Positions 10,200-19,660 of a DNA stretch of 39,739 nucleotides are shown piece after piece. The stretch is taken from positions 1-39,739 of the forward strand of contig KZ111216.1 of NCBI GenBank assembly GCA_002077045.2, given 5' to 3'. The notes beneath the pieces were generated by a model that saw nothing but the letters and a program-made list of their open reading frames with translations, was not told where the DNA came from and did no database searches. Positions within the stretch are counted from its first letter, which is position 1. Each line of letters starts with the position of its first letter. This stretch comes from Rachicladosporium sp. CCFEE 5018 (Eukaryota > Ascomycota > Dothideomycetes > Cladosporiales > Cladosporiaceae). A program made the position numbers and the translations under genes.

Positions 10200-10560
10200 C
10201 TGCCGACGTGCAGGTTTGCTGGTAACCACGCAGTTACAGCTTCCAAACATAAGTACTCTTCTGTTCCAGTGGATAGCTGGGTTGTGTTCCTTGAACCAAA
10301 GCCTTCCCAGGACGATATCGTTGCTGGCCATAGCCACAACATCTAGGGAGATGCTCTCGTGGTGCCGTTGATAGGACAGTCGGATAGGTACAGTTTTCCT
10401 ATCGACGTCTGGTAGCGAGGAGCCGTCGACGGCGACTAGCTCGTACCCTGTATCTTTCTCTCGGGTTGCGATCCTGTATTGGTTGACCAATCGTTCGCTT
10501 ATGAAGTAACGCCTTTATGGCAAGGTTGTCGTCAAAGCCAAGGGTCCTTTTGCGGGTCTT
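10200..10560 (-). pseudogene. Retropepsin-like protease remnant lacking its active site
   Basis: The downstream part is a good gypsy protease match (ISERLVNQYRIAT, ELVAVDGSSLPDV, SLDVVAMASNDIVLGRLWF). The upstream part reads LGFDDNLAIKALL in another frame. The expected D-S-G-A active-site segment between ...ALL and FISERL is absent, and the frame changes exactly there (about 10510). This points to a small deletion that removed the catalytic motif. Confidence 0.6.
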
Positions 10561-10869
10561 ATGAGATTTTGCAGAGCAGTACCGAGGCGGCTTGTAGCCA
10601 TATCTAACGGACTTGATCGTCAAGGAAACTGCACGGCGACCCGCCGTGGGGGCCTGCGTTTTATCGAGCTCGTCTGCAGACGCGATCTCCACGAAAGTCT
10701 CGTTCGCAATCCCGAGGGCTAGTGGGGTTGTCTATTCATCTTCGCGATGACATGATCCTGAAAAGCCTACGGCATGGCAATAACCATACGCACTAAGAAC
10801 ACCTCGGAATGGTCCATACCACAATGTTGGTATTAACATGAATAATTTGACAACACTGGCATTATTGGG

Positions 10870-11695
10870 CAATCAGGAGGGCACTATCTCCAAAATTATC
10901 GTGAGAGGCTCCTCCGGCTTCCTAGCAACAAATTCAGTGACCGCTGTCCAGCAATTTGCGTAGGGTGGCAGCTTTAGGAACTTAACACCAGACTGACCCA
11001 AGGATCAATACTAGCTTGAAAGTACTAAAAGGTCATGTCTCTAGAGCACCGAGAAGAAGACATAATGATACTTACAATCCAATAGATCCAGTGGTAGCCC
11101 TGGAATTCGCGTCCTGCAATGCATGGCCCGAGTGAACGCGCTGGGTTCAGCGACGCGCCTGCATAAGATACCCCGGCAATTTCACAGATGAACAGCGTCA
11201 GGCCAGTGCCTATAGAAGCGATGAAAGTATCATTAGACTTCTCAGCAGCGAGCATGAGGATGGTAAAATGAAGAAGGCAGTCAGGAACTAGGAGGCTAAT
11301 TAGCTACGTCGCAAGTGCAAGTTCGAAACCACCAGACGCCGAACCATCTCGAAGAAAAGACCTTGCACTACGCTCATGCTTGCTGCCAACGTTGTCTGCG
11401 TCATTCGTGTGTCTCCTGGGAGAATGGCGCTGACAAGTCCTGCTGCAGCCATAGCCGCTACGACTTACACTGGAAGTAGTAATAAGCCCCTTATCGCAGG
11501 TATGTTGCCTGAAGCCATGAGAGCAAGGGTTACTGCTGGGTTGAACAATCCTCCACTAATACGGTACATAGCACAAATCGCTATTAGCAGGGCGGATCCG
11601 TAAGAAAGCGATATGTAAATGACTGTGGCCGCTGATTTTGTCCCGTTGGCCCCTGTGCTGTCGGCTTGGTCGACAGACATGATATGGCCGGAGTG
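10870..11695 (-). pseudogene. Aquaporin (MIP family), 5' end lost in the gap, frame broken
   Basis: A membrane channel for water or glycerol. On the minus strand from the gap edge: ATVIYISLSYGSALLIAI, then ISGGLFNPAVTLALMASG with the first NPA box, IRGLLLLPV, a TAA stop, AAMAAAGLVSAILPGDTRM and VVQGLFFEM. A 57 bp intron fits 11288-11344 (GCTAAT branch). It is followed by FLTAFFIL, a one-base loss, then MLAAEKSNDTFIASIGTGLT and the second box SLNPARSLGPC with GYHWIYWI. A second intron starts GTAAGT at 11075. The C-terminus beyond this is unclear (a KFLKLPPYA-like tail ends near 10870). Two NPA boxes and the spacing make the family secure. The N-terminal third is missing because the contig ends. 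Confidence 0.8.
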
Positions 11696-11795
11696 NNNNN
11701 NNNNNNNNNNNNNNNNNNNNNNNNNNNNNNNNNNNNNNNNNNNNNNNNNNNNNNNNNNNNNNNNNNNNNNNNNNNNNNNNNNNNNNNNNNNNNNN
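11696..11795. other. Assembly gap of exactly 100 N
   Basis: One hundred consecutive N, the conventional placeholder for a gap of unknown size. The sequence to the left ends inside an aquaporin gene and the sequence to the right starts inside a telomere array, so the two flanks do not look like two sides of one short missing piece. Confidence 0.98.
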
Positions 11796-11920
11796 ACCCT
11801 AACCCTAACCCTAACCCTAACCCTAACCCTAACCCTAACCCTAACCCTAACCCTAACCCTAACCCTAACCCTAACCCTAACCCTAACCCTAACCCTAACC
11901 CTAACCCTAACCCTAACCCT
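11796..11920. repeat. Second telomere array, same orientation as the first
   Basis: About 20.8 perfect copies of CCCTAA start right at the gap edge and end at 11920, where unique sequence begins (TGTTTTGAG). Orientation matches a left chromosome end. Long open frames through it on both strands are only translations of the repeat and should be ignored. Confidence 0.97.
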
Positions 11921-11948
11921 TGTTTTGAGAACTTCCGCGACGCCACCT

Positions 11949-12232
11949 AAACTGATCACAAGTTGCGCAACAGTATTGTCATACCCTCGGTGCTCCGCTT
12001 ACATTACTATCATGCCTACATCAAGTCGCCGAATCCAAATTTCGCGATTAGCAATGTGGCCATCTGGACCGAGGTGCAGATGCATACCAGTATTATCGCA
12101 TGCGTCAGCTACTGCTTCAAGTCGTTCACCGCAGCCGTGAGCACAAATTATGGTGGTAAGCACTTCGTCAGCCAACATGATATCTACGTCCCTTACTACA
12201 TGATATTTCGCGGAACTCAGACAGACCTCTGA
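11949..12232 (+). pseudogene. C-terminal fragment of a PTH11-like rhodopsin-domain protein
   Basis: Fungal rhodopsin-domain/PTH11-like proteins are seven-helix plasma-membrane proteins implicated in surface and nutrient sensing. The fragment reads IPSVLRLHYYHAYIKSPNPN, then AISNVAIWTEVQMHTSIIAC and FKSFTAAVSTNYGG, which is the usual helix 6-7 region (W-T-x-x-E/Q-M-H...). An in-frame TAA at about 11948 and then the telomere lie immediately upstream, so the first five helices are missing. The C-terminal tail after the last helix is short. Confidence 0.62.
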
Positions 12233-12370
12233 CGCTAACGTTGGATACAAATGTCTTAACGCCCTAGACAACAAGCGGCACTACATCAAGTCTGAGTCTT
12301 TTTCAAAATAGTAATTTACAGTCTTAGAAGTCAAGAGAGCATTACATAGCATACGGCGTAGAAACTGCTA
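12233..12370. other. Short spacer, nothing recognised
   Basis: Follows the PTH11-like fragment. No feature that I can support. Confidence 0.3.
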
Positions 12371-12379
12371 CGATATGTA

Positions 12380-13000
12380 TGAGAAAAGATTTGATCTTAG
12401 CTGGCTCTACCCTCGAAGATCTAGAGAGTATCTCTAAAGGTACTGATGCTGCGACAGAAGCTCCCACAGGATCTAGCTAAGATGCCGATAGCGCGGAGAG
12501 ACCTATCATCGTAACAATATACACAGAAGGCTTACTTCCGCTAGCACCGACATTGAAGGCCGTAAATTGTAGGCTGTAGGATACTCAGCTTTAGAATTAC
12601 AAACTAGATAAGCACATGCGTGCTAAGTTAGTAGCTTTGTACACGGCGAGACGTCCGATAAGCTTAGCAAAAGCTAGCTATCGAGCTTATTCGATGCTTA
12701 AATGATAATTAGGCCAAGCCGTAGTAGCCAATGAATTACTCATTGAGAAGGTCTAGGCATACTGTTCTGAGACCTACGCAGAGTCACAAATTGTAGATAG
12801 CTAGCCTGATGGAACAGGGTCACAGCTGTGATACTGTTCATAATACGGTTCTGAAGACATTGACATAGATAGATATGGAAGATCTACTATCTCAAAAAGC
12901 GTGCATTAGATACGGACGACGCACGCACTAGGGGAACCCTCTATGTTCTTACTATTTATGACAAACTATGCTGCATAGGCTGCAAAGTATTCGGAATTGC
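12380..13000 (+). pseudogene. Decayed coding frame of unknown identity
   Basis: One plus-strand frame has protein-like composition over about 600 bases (for example LAGSTLEDLESISKGTDAA, KLDKHMRAKLVALYTARRP, ISLAKASYRAYSMLK) but is interrupted by more than ten stops, nearly all TAG or TAA. The pattern suggests a former ORF, perhaps of a transposon, hit by C-to-T and G-to-A changes. I do not recognise the family. Confidence 0.3.
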
Positions 13001-15490
13001 TCCTCAGCGATCAAGAGGGCAAAGGATGATAGAGCGCACATAAAATGGGGTCTAAAGCCGATAGCAGGCTACCATAGGTGCTCACTACTCTATAGGAACC
13101 TCTATCGCGTATATAAGTATCAGGCAGACTCAATTGAACAGACCGAACCGAGACGCCTATCTCCTGAAGTAGCAGGAGCCGAATCGCATAAGCATCAGAC
13201 GTTCGGAACGGGGGCACAAGGACAGCAAGTGAGGTATGGATAATACACAGTTCAAAGCCAAAGAAAGGCCACGCAATGGCCAACACGTCTGATTTAGCGT
13301 TTGCAGGACAAGGAATAAACAGTGAACTCACTGGAATTCCAAACAATACCAACGAAGTGGTGGAACATGCTGGCTTCTAGGGTACGCTCGCTATAGCAAC
13401 ACGAGGATCTGTGAGAGCGAATGCCGTGTTAGTGCTACCAATCATTCCAGGTGAAGCGGTTCCTCACTCGGGCCAACTATATCATTCAGAAGTTTGCTGT
13501 GACAACCCGAAAATCTTGGAGCCAATACGTGGTTCATGATAGTGTTCCATAGTTCCCACTGACGCAATCAACGATGCCGAAGGCCATTCTCTTATCCAGG
13601 CCGAGATTTCAACCTTCAATAAAGGCGGTTGTGTAGGTGGCAATCTGAATTGGGTATCGAGTAAGGAGAAGAGCTTACAAAAAATAGGGGACTTACGCTG
13701 GTTGCGTTTGCCACGGAGCGAGAAGCACAAGTAGCGATCCCGGAAAGACACTTTGTAGGGGAAGCAGCGTCCGCGCCGAGAGAGCAAGGGAGAGAACACA
13801 AGGACAAGTCCAGCAACGCGGATCGATATGCTCAGTTTAGCGCATTGGAGAAGATATGGCCACGTTACCGCCAGAGGTTTCGAAAACACAGAGCTGTTCG
13901 ACCAGTCACTCTCAATCTAGGGCAGCGATAGCTGGCAGGGGCGTCGGTAGAGGTGTGCGACAGTGGATGCATTCATACAGTCCTCGGTTCTGGCGTCGAT
14001 GTAGCGGCTTCGGAGCAGCATCTGGACAACTTCATATTTCGGCTTCAACGCAGGCGATGACACTGGGAGATCTCTTGCATTTGCGCGCGTCTTGTGCGTT
14101 GTGCATCACAAGAATGTGACCTCATCCTTGCTAGCATCTCTGCCGGCGTGTGTCAAGTGAAGTGTTCTGCTTTGAAGTCAGTGCCAAATCCGCGAAGCAG
14201 TCGTAGCATCCCTGCTTTCGAGATGTTCTCCGTGTGTAGCTAGTACGCCAGATGGCCATTTACCGTGTTCCTGCGTTTGAACGATTTATCGCTAGGATCG
14301 CCGCACATTACCAATTGCCCATAGCTGTCCCCTCACGGCGACGTCCGATAAAATTACTACGGCATTCCAGGTATGCTTGAAACCCCAGTATCGCTTCCCT
14401 TATTGCTTTCCAGAGTGCAGCGACTTCCGATCTACGCGCTTCGTGCGCCTCGCAGCCTTGCTACGTGGTAGCAGGGATACACGGCTTGGTCACCGTCAGT
14501 CGTGATGTGCACCTCTCTAGGATGTGATCGCCAGCATCTTAGACGGTTGATTCGGTCTGGAGTATGGCTAGTGTACATACGGGTCGTCACACAGCTATGC
14601 GGCGTGCAGAGGAGGTCTTGGCGACAAGGGTGTCATTATTTAATATTCGGGTCTTGACTGTACCCTAGAAGCACGAGGTCCTTTTTATGTGGCCGCCTGG
14701 ATCGGGGATATGAACCGTGGCGGTAGCGGAACAGCTTTATAAGGGGAATTGGAAGACCTCGGCCGACGCGCGCACATACTGTAAGTAGCAAGGCTCGGTC
14801 TCTAAGCTCCTTACTCAACAGCATTGTTGTGGCACCGAGACGCGGACAAGGAGTCACCGATAAGGACCTGCTAGTGACTGCGCGAAAGGGATCGCAGGCG
14901 GCGCTGACGATTCCTCGTCATGCCAGAAACGACCACGGGCGTGATTGTTTGAAGACTACCTAGGGTAACACCAAATGCGCAACCCTACTAAAACCTTATC
15001 TGAGGGTATTTCATTGGTTACACGACCAACATTCAAACTTGACTGATACACTCGCTACGCACAGTAACTTCGCAGCATACAATTGATTGTCAACCACTGC
15101 AAAAACATTCCCACATATCCGTGTTGCGCGTGGGATATGTCGCCGTTAAAGTCGCGAGTGGAAATTGAAGTTGCAGCGCGCAGGGGCTCAGACCAATGCG
15201 ACCATCAAGTACAGAGTCACATATGAAGATCAGGGGTAGAGTAATATCGTGCAGTCACGCGGTGGGTTGTATATATATATCCGTAGGTAAGTGCGAGTGT
15301 AGTCCGCCACGCCCATCCATCGTCCATAGGGACGCCCACCCAACATCCACCGCACCCACCACCATTAATGTGTTTGAGCAGTATTGCCAGCATTTCCCCC
15401 GATATCGTAGTGTCGTGTGTCGACATTGTCATACCGCAATTCCACCCATACATTCCCATAGTCATTGAGCGCAGGAGCATATCACAGTTG
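13001..15490. other. Gene-poor subtelomeric stretch
   Basis: About 2.5 kb with only short frames on both strands. The one hint is on the minus strand near 14100-14290, where broken frames resemble ankyrin-repeat spacing (AGMLRLLRGFGTDFKAEHFT followed by a T-P-x-E-x-L-A-R-like segment). No RNA gene, tandem array or intact transposon end was seen. Confidence 0.4.
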
Positions 15491-17971
15491 AACCAGAGGT
15501 GCGAGCGAGCATTGTGCAGATATCGCAAAGCAAGGGACGCATTGCGCAGACATCCGAGGAGGTAAGGTATCCAACGCCCGACGGAGGCCCATGCGACATT
15601 ATCCGCATGTATTCCGGAGGGTTGCGGTGTACCAGTAGCGGGGACGGCGACCAGTGTGAAAAAGTGATTGGTTCCGGCATCAAGGCGCAGGCACATTGCA
15701 AGTCCCGAAATCAATGGCAGGAATTGCCGGGGGCGCGGTGGCAATATCCGCGAGAACGCCAGGCATGTCGCCAATCGTATGTGGCACTAGGACCAGTCAT
15801 ACCAGCAGTCTTTCACAGCACCAGGGTGGAAACTGTACCTGGCCGTCACGCCCGCCGTTGCTGTGCTGCCCCAATCCGACGGAGAGGGCAATGTTCAAGC
15901 GTACGCAGACAGATCGATTGAAGAGCAGGAGGTCGCGATCAAATAGGTGCGTCAGCGTGGCATGATTGAAGGTTCATTGGATTGGATAGAGCCCACGCCA
16001 TGGTTGCGATTCAACGCGTGGCATCAGCGTTTGGAGGAGTTCAACCGCGGGCAATTGTTATTGAGCATCTGGCCCACCGACGATGCAAGGAGAGCATGGA
16101 AAGGCCAGTTTGACAATCGAGGATAATGACGAGGCGGCAGGGTTGGGGCGAGCATGCCGGGCCATCCATCGACTGATCCAGTAAGCCTTGACCATAGCCT
16201 GGGTGCACATCGTCAGTCGAGCTGCATTGGAAGCCGCCCATCGACGCGAATGCGGTGTTGCGTCTAACGAGCGACCGTTTTATGCGGACCAGAAAGTGCA
16301 GACGACCCACAATTACAGCCGCAGTTGGGTGAAAATATTGCGGCACATATGACGGACGGCGCGGAAGGGAAACCGACCGCAGTAATAAGTGACGCCCAAA
16401 TAGGAGCGATGTTTCCGAGCATTACAGGACAGTGTGCATTACGCAGGAGGCAGCAACGTCGATGGCGAGGAGAATGATCCACGCACTAGACGAGGAGAAG
16501 CCGTCGAGGGTCAGACGGCGAAGATGGCACAGGCCAGTTCGGCGTTTTTGGTTGGCCATATTAGACCACGAGTTGAACAACGACGAATACGAGAGCAGCA
16601 TTATGAGTGGATTGGACGTATTGGGATTGAACGTACAGAAGGCTGAATGGGTGCCGGCGATCTATACGCCTGTTTTTATCCGCCATTTTGACCGTTGGGC
16701 ACGCATTGGTAGTGTATCAGGCATACCAGGTGCAGCAGGAGTCCATCCGCGCCCACGTCGTATAAGATTATTCGGATTACAAGGCCCGTCGACGAGCACC
16801 CAGCATTGTAGGTGGGGTGGACAAGATGCTGCAGGATTTCATGACATTACGGAGTTTTGGTGGTATGATCGGTCCCATGGGCCGCATTTTCAAGCAGCGG
16901 ACGTATGGATTGGCCACACGGTACACCACCAAAGCCGAGGGAAGGGGTTTAAGGAAGGGGAAAGATGCGTTAATCGACAACAAGCGATTCAGCATGGACG
17001 ACATCTGCACCGTTGTCCTTGGATTATACCAATTCGCACGACGGCGATTACACGAGGAGTAGTTGTATGTCGCATGGGAGGCCATGCCGCCCGTTCAGAT
17101 CGCCACGTTAGCCGGAAAGTGTGTTGAGATGAGCGAAGGACAAAGTATCTTGGCCGATACCTGTAGTGATTTTGCAGTGAATGGGCGGTGGTGAATGTGA
17201 CGCCGTTTGTTCGAAGCCCGCGCGGTGCAGAGCCGGATCATTCGAGGGGGCATGGCCGGCGTCGCGGATTGCGGCACTGTCGTATGGAAGGCGCGGAACG
17301 TAGAGGACTCTTTGCGTCAGGTGCTGCGATTCAAAGAGGAGCAAATGGTATTGGTGCACTTGTCAGCCGGCGCACTCGCGCGAGCGACGGAGTTGACCAG
17401 TATCCATCGAGAAACCGGGGCAGAAGCACGCAGTCAACAGGCGTATTCGTCGACAACGGCACGGTGTCGTTTGTGACGTCGTTTCACAAAGGATTTAGTG
17501 CGGGTGGGAAGACGGAGATCATCCATCAATATGTGTCGAACGAGGTAGGCGAGTTAGTGGTGTATTACATGTGCTCAGTCGGGCCTTGGGTGCAGCAGTT
17601 ACAGGCTGGGTGTCGGAAGCGGACCACATTTCCATCGTGGGTGTGGGAGCCACAGGTGGAAGCCAGTTGGGATGCAGACGAGGACGCCGATGCAGCTGAG
17701 ATGGGTGGTGAGGACGATCGAGAGCGGAATGCAGCAGGTCCCGATCACGAGAAGGACGTCAGAGAGACCAGCGTCGCGCCAGGCGAGGCAGGCGGAGTGG
17801 ACCGCAAGGCACAGAGTGTCGACGAGTTTTGAGACACCGATCGCGTTCGCCGCGTGGTGTATCGGGGGACGGCCAGCCGCATTGGCATCACCATTGCGCG
17901 TCGCGCCGATTTCAATCGTGCTTCAAGGCTCCTGTCATTTCGTCGGGATGCAGCGATGAATGCTATGTAAT
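15490..17971 (+). pseudogene. Decayed telomere-linked-helicase-like gene (N-terminal, pre-helicase part)
   Basis: Fungal subtelomeres often carry very large genes of RecQ-like helicases (TLH family) with a long conserved N-terminal region. Segments scattered over three plus-strand frames follow, from memory, that region in order: a Cys/His-rich part near 15.6-15.75 kb; GSLDWIEPTPWLRFNAWHQR (about 15.97 kb); LTVGHALVVYQAYQVQQESI and VGGVDKMLQDFMTLRSFGGM (16.7-16.86 kb); GRIFKQRTYGLATRYTTKAE; FSMDDICTVVLG (about 17.0 kb); LARATELTSIHRE (17.4 kb); VDNGTVSFVTSFHKGFSAGG and EIIHQYVSNEVGELVVYYM (17.45-17.57 kb). At least five frame changes or stops break it, and no DEAD/H helicase domain follows. 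The family call rests on remembered sequence patterns. The gene lies next to a telomere, as the family usually does. Confidence 0.5.
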
Positions 17972-18226
17972 GACTGTATCAGCAAGTTGTGCAATGCATT
18001 ACAAGTATAAGGCTACACGCCTCTCTCGGTTCTCCTCGTATGTTCGCTCGGTTCTGCCCGGCTTCGCCGACGGAAATGCACGTATAGGAGCTATCTAAAC
18101 GGGTTAGGTTGTATTCGAGTAAAAGCTTATCGGCGTCGGCGTGTAAGTACATACGACAATAATATAGAGACGTACGTATATAGTTAATACGTAAAAGTAA
18201 ACGGGCGCCGACAAGAAAGCTATGCA
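17972..18226. other. Short AT-rich spacer
   Basis: Becomes TA-rich towards 18100-18240. No gene seen. It separates the end of the helicase-like relic (plus strand) from the 3' end of the deaminase gene (minus strand). Confidence 0.35.
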
Positions 18227-19323
18227 CTATATATTATAAAGATAGTAATAAAGACAATTATAGCAGCCAACATGTCGATCGTCGTTGACGTATGTTGCAT
18301 CATTGACGAAGAACCACTCGGTCACTACGGCTTCGGCATGAGGCCGACACTTCAGTCGTCTTCTGTCAAACCAGCTAAGCAAATCTTGCGGCTTCTGCAT
18401 TAGATGGACCAGCGCTGAACAGATCGGAGTGTTCCGAAAGTTTGGAAATACCCTACAAGCGAGGTCATGTAGATTCCGATCCAGCCTAGGACGGGGCTTA
18501 TCGCCGTTGCGGTCAAGGTCAAGTGGTAGGACTCGGGCTCTACGCAGGAAGTGTGCGAACCTCGACGACTGCCAGACGAGTGCAAAGGACGCTTCGTGCT
18601 AGTAACCCAAGCGCCCAATGAAGTGATGAACCATTGAGCATCGTTCAAACACTGACTCCGACATACTCCGTCGCAACGTGAGGTACGTCCCACTGCGGGA
18701 GAACTCATAGGCCCACAGGCAAAGATGCTGAATGTCGGCGCAATCGGGTGGCATCTGGCTGATGAGCTGTAGAAGGTCTAAAGCTTACAAAGTCAATATT
18801 GCTCGGTTTTCAATAGCTGTCAAAACGTACCGTCTTCGCGAGTTGTACCAGGTTCAGGTAGGATTCTGCGTATCCTTTTGTGATAGTCGCAGACCTTCGC
18901 CTCACTAAGTACTATGGTATTCGCGGCGATCACTTTGGTCGTAGTAAGCCTGCCGTCGTCTGATAATCCAAGGGTTGAAATCAGCAAGCCTAGCACTTGT
19001 TCTAGATGTGGTCCAGCTTGTCGCAGGTAAGCGGACTGGCTGCATAGTCGAAGGACCACGGCGTGATTAAGCTCCTGAGCGCCGATGGCAACCACGCTCC
19101 CGCCTGCAGGTCTCCAATCACACAAAAGACAAATTTGGTCGAGGAAGCTGTGCCACGCATTATGTGTCTTTCGAAGGCTGACATGCGGAATCGTGCTTCC
19201 TGATAGGTTATCGATCGTGGCCGCATGCTGCAAAAGGCATTGAACGAAGAGACTGTCGTAGAAGTCGTTCACTATTGCCTCAACGTCGAGCCGGATAGCC
19301 TGGTGTCTTACAGCACCGTCCAT
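18227..19323 (-). pseudogene. OTT_1508-like nucleic-acid deaminase family gene with one in-frame TAG
   Basis: Two exons: 19323-18831 and 18777-18227. A 53 bp intron (18778-18830, GTACGT...TTTAG) joins them in phase. Start ATG at 19323. The long N-terminal region (VNDFYDSLFVQCLLQHA, TIPHVSLRKTHNAWHSFLDQ, ICLLCDWRPAGGSVVAIG) is the conserved part of a fungal family whose C-terminus carries a zinc deaminase fold. Here the zinc and proton-shuttle motif H-A-E lies at 18332-18340 (CRPHAEAVVTEWF). It is followed by YVNDDRHVGCYNC, in which C-Y-N-C (18254-18265) supplies the C-x2-C ligands. Relatives usually read G-C-S-K-P-A-C-x-C-C there, so a few residues look deleted. The protein stops soon after at 18227. 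One TAG at 18599-18601, likely from a tryptophan codon, interrupts about 349 codons. Family from memory (PF14441-type). Substrate unknown. Confidence 0.62.
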
Positions 19324-19660
19324 CGTTTCGCCAGACGGGAAGCATGTACCTAAACTTGGGAAGAGCGCGCGTATAACACCTTTCGCTTCACCAGTCTCCT
19401 AATCGTTACGCAACGCTGATCCCTAATCTGCAGGATTAACCACCACTAGCTCATTCAAGTGGGCCTGTACATGAACCGCAAGCGTCCGCATGCGCCTGGC
19501 GCTATGCATGAAGGCTGAACTCGAGAATTGTGCTCGAGTTCAGGGTTTGAATAGTGTGTTCAAAAGCTGTGTACGCCATCTATGCGTATTGAACAAGATA
19601 TGCATCGACCACCAAGAATGTAAATATAATAGTGCATTCTAAATGCATCAGAAAGGGTCT
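19324..19660. other. Intergenic between dsRBD gene and deaminase gene
   Basis: About 340 bases between two genes on the same strand. No terminator or promoter element could be assigned with confidence. Confidence 0.4.

Larger units (their letters stand above)
7190..10692 (-). mobile_element. Dead Ty3/gypsy chromovirus pol region
   Basis: On the minus strand, from right to left, come a protease-like region, reverse transcriptase, RNase H, an H2C2 zinc-binding domain, integrase core and a C-terminal chromodomain. This is the order of a chromovirus. The frame is broken many times: a shift at about 10510 (protease), another inside RT near 9650, one between RT and RNase H near 9240, a TGA near 8407, a TGA near 7958, at least one TAA after it, and more before 7558. 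No Gag and no 5' LTR are recognisable to the right of 10692, so the element is 5'-truncated. CA and TG dinucleotides are common, so most decay is by indel and point change rather than saturating RIP. Confidence 0.9.

Noticed and set aside
11465..12140. Long open frames through the second telomere array (Arg-Val, Thr-Leu, Pro-Asn and Leu-Gly repeats)
   Set aside because: They are translations of CCCTAA repeats and of the N gap, not genes. Only the aquaporin and PTH11-like parts on either side are real.
15217..15774. 185-aa minus-strand frame
   Set aside because: Overlaps the plus-strand helicase-like relic and shows no motif. CA/TG-rich composition explains the long opening.
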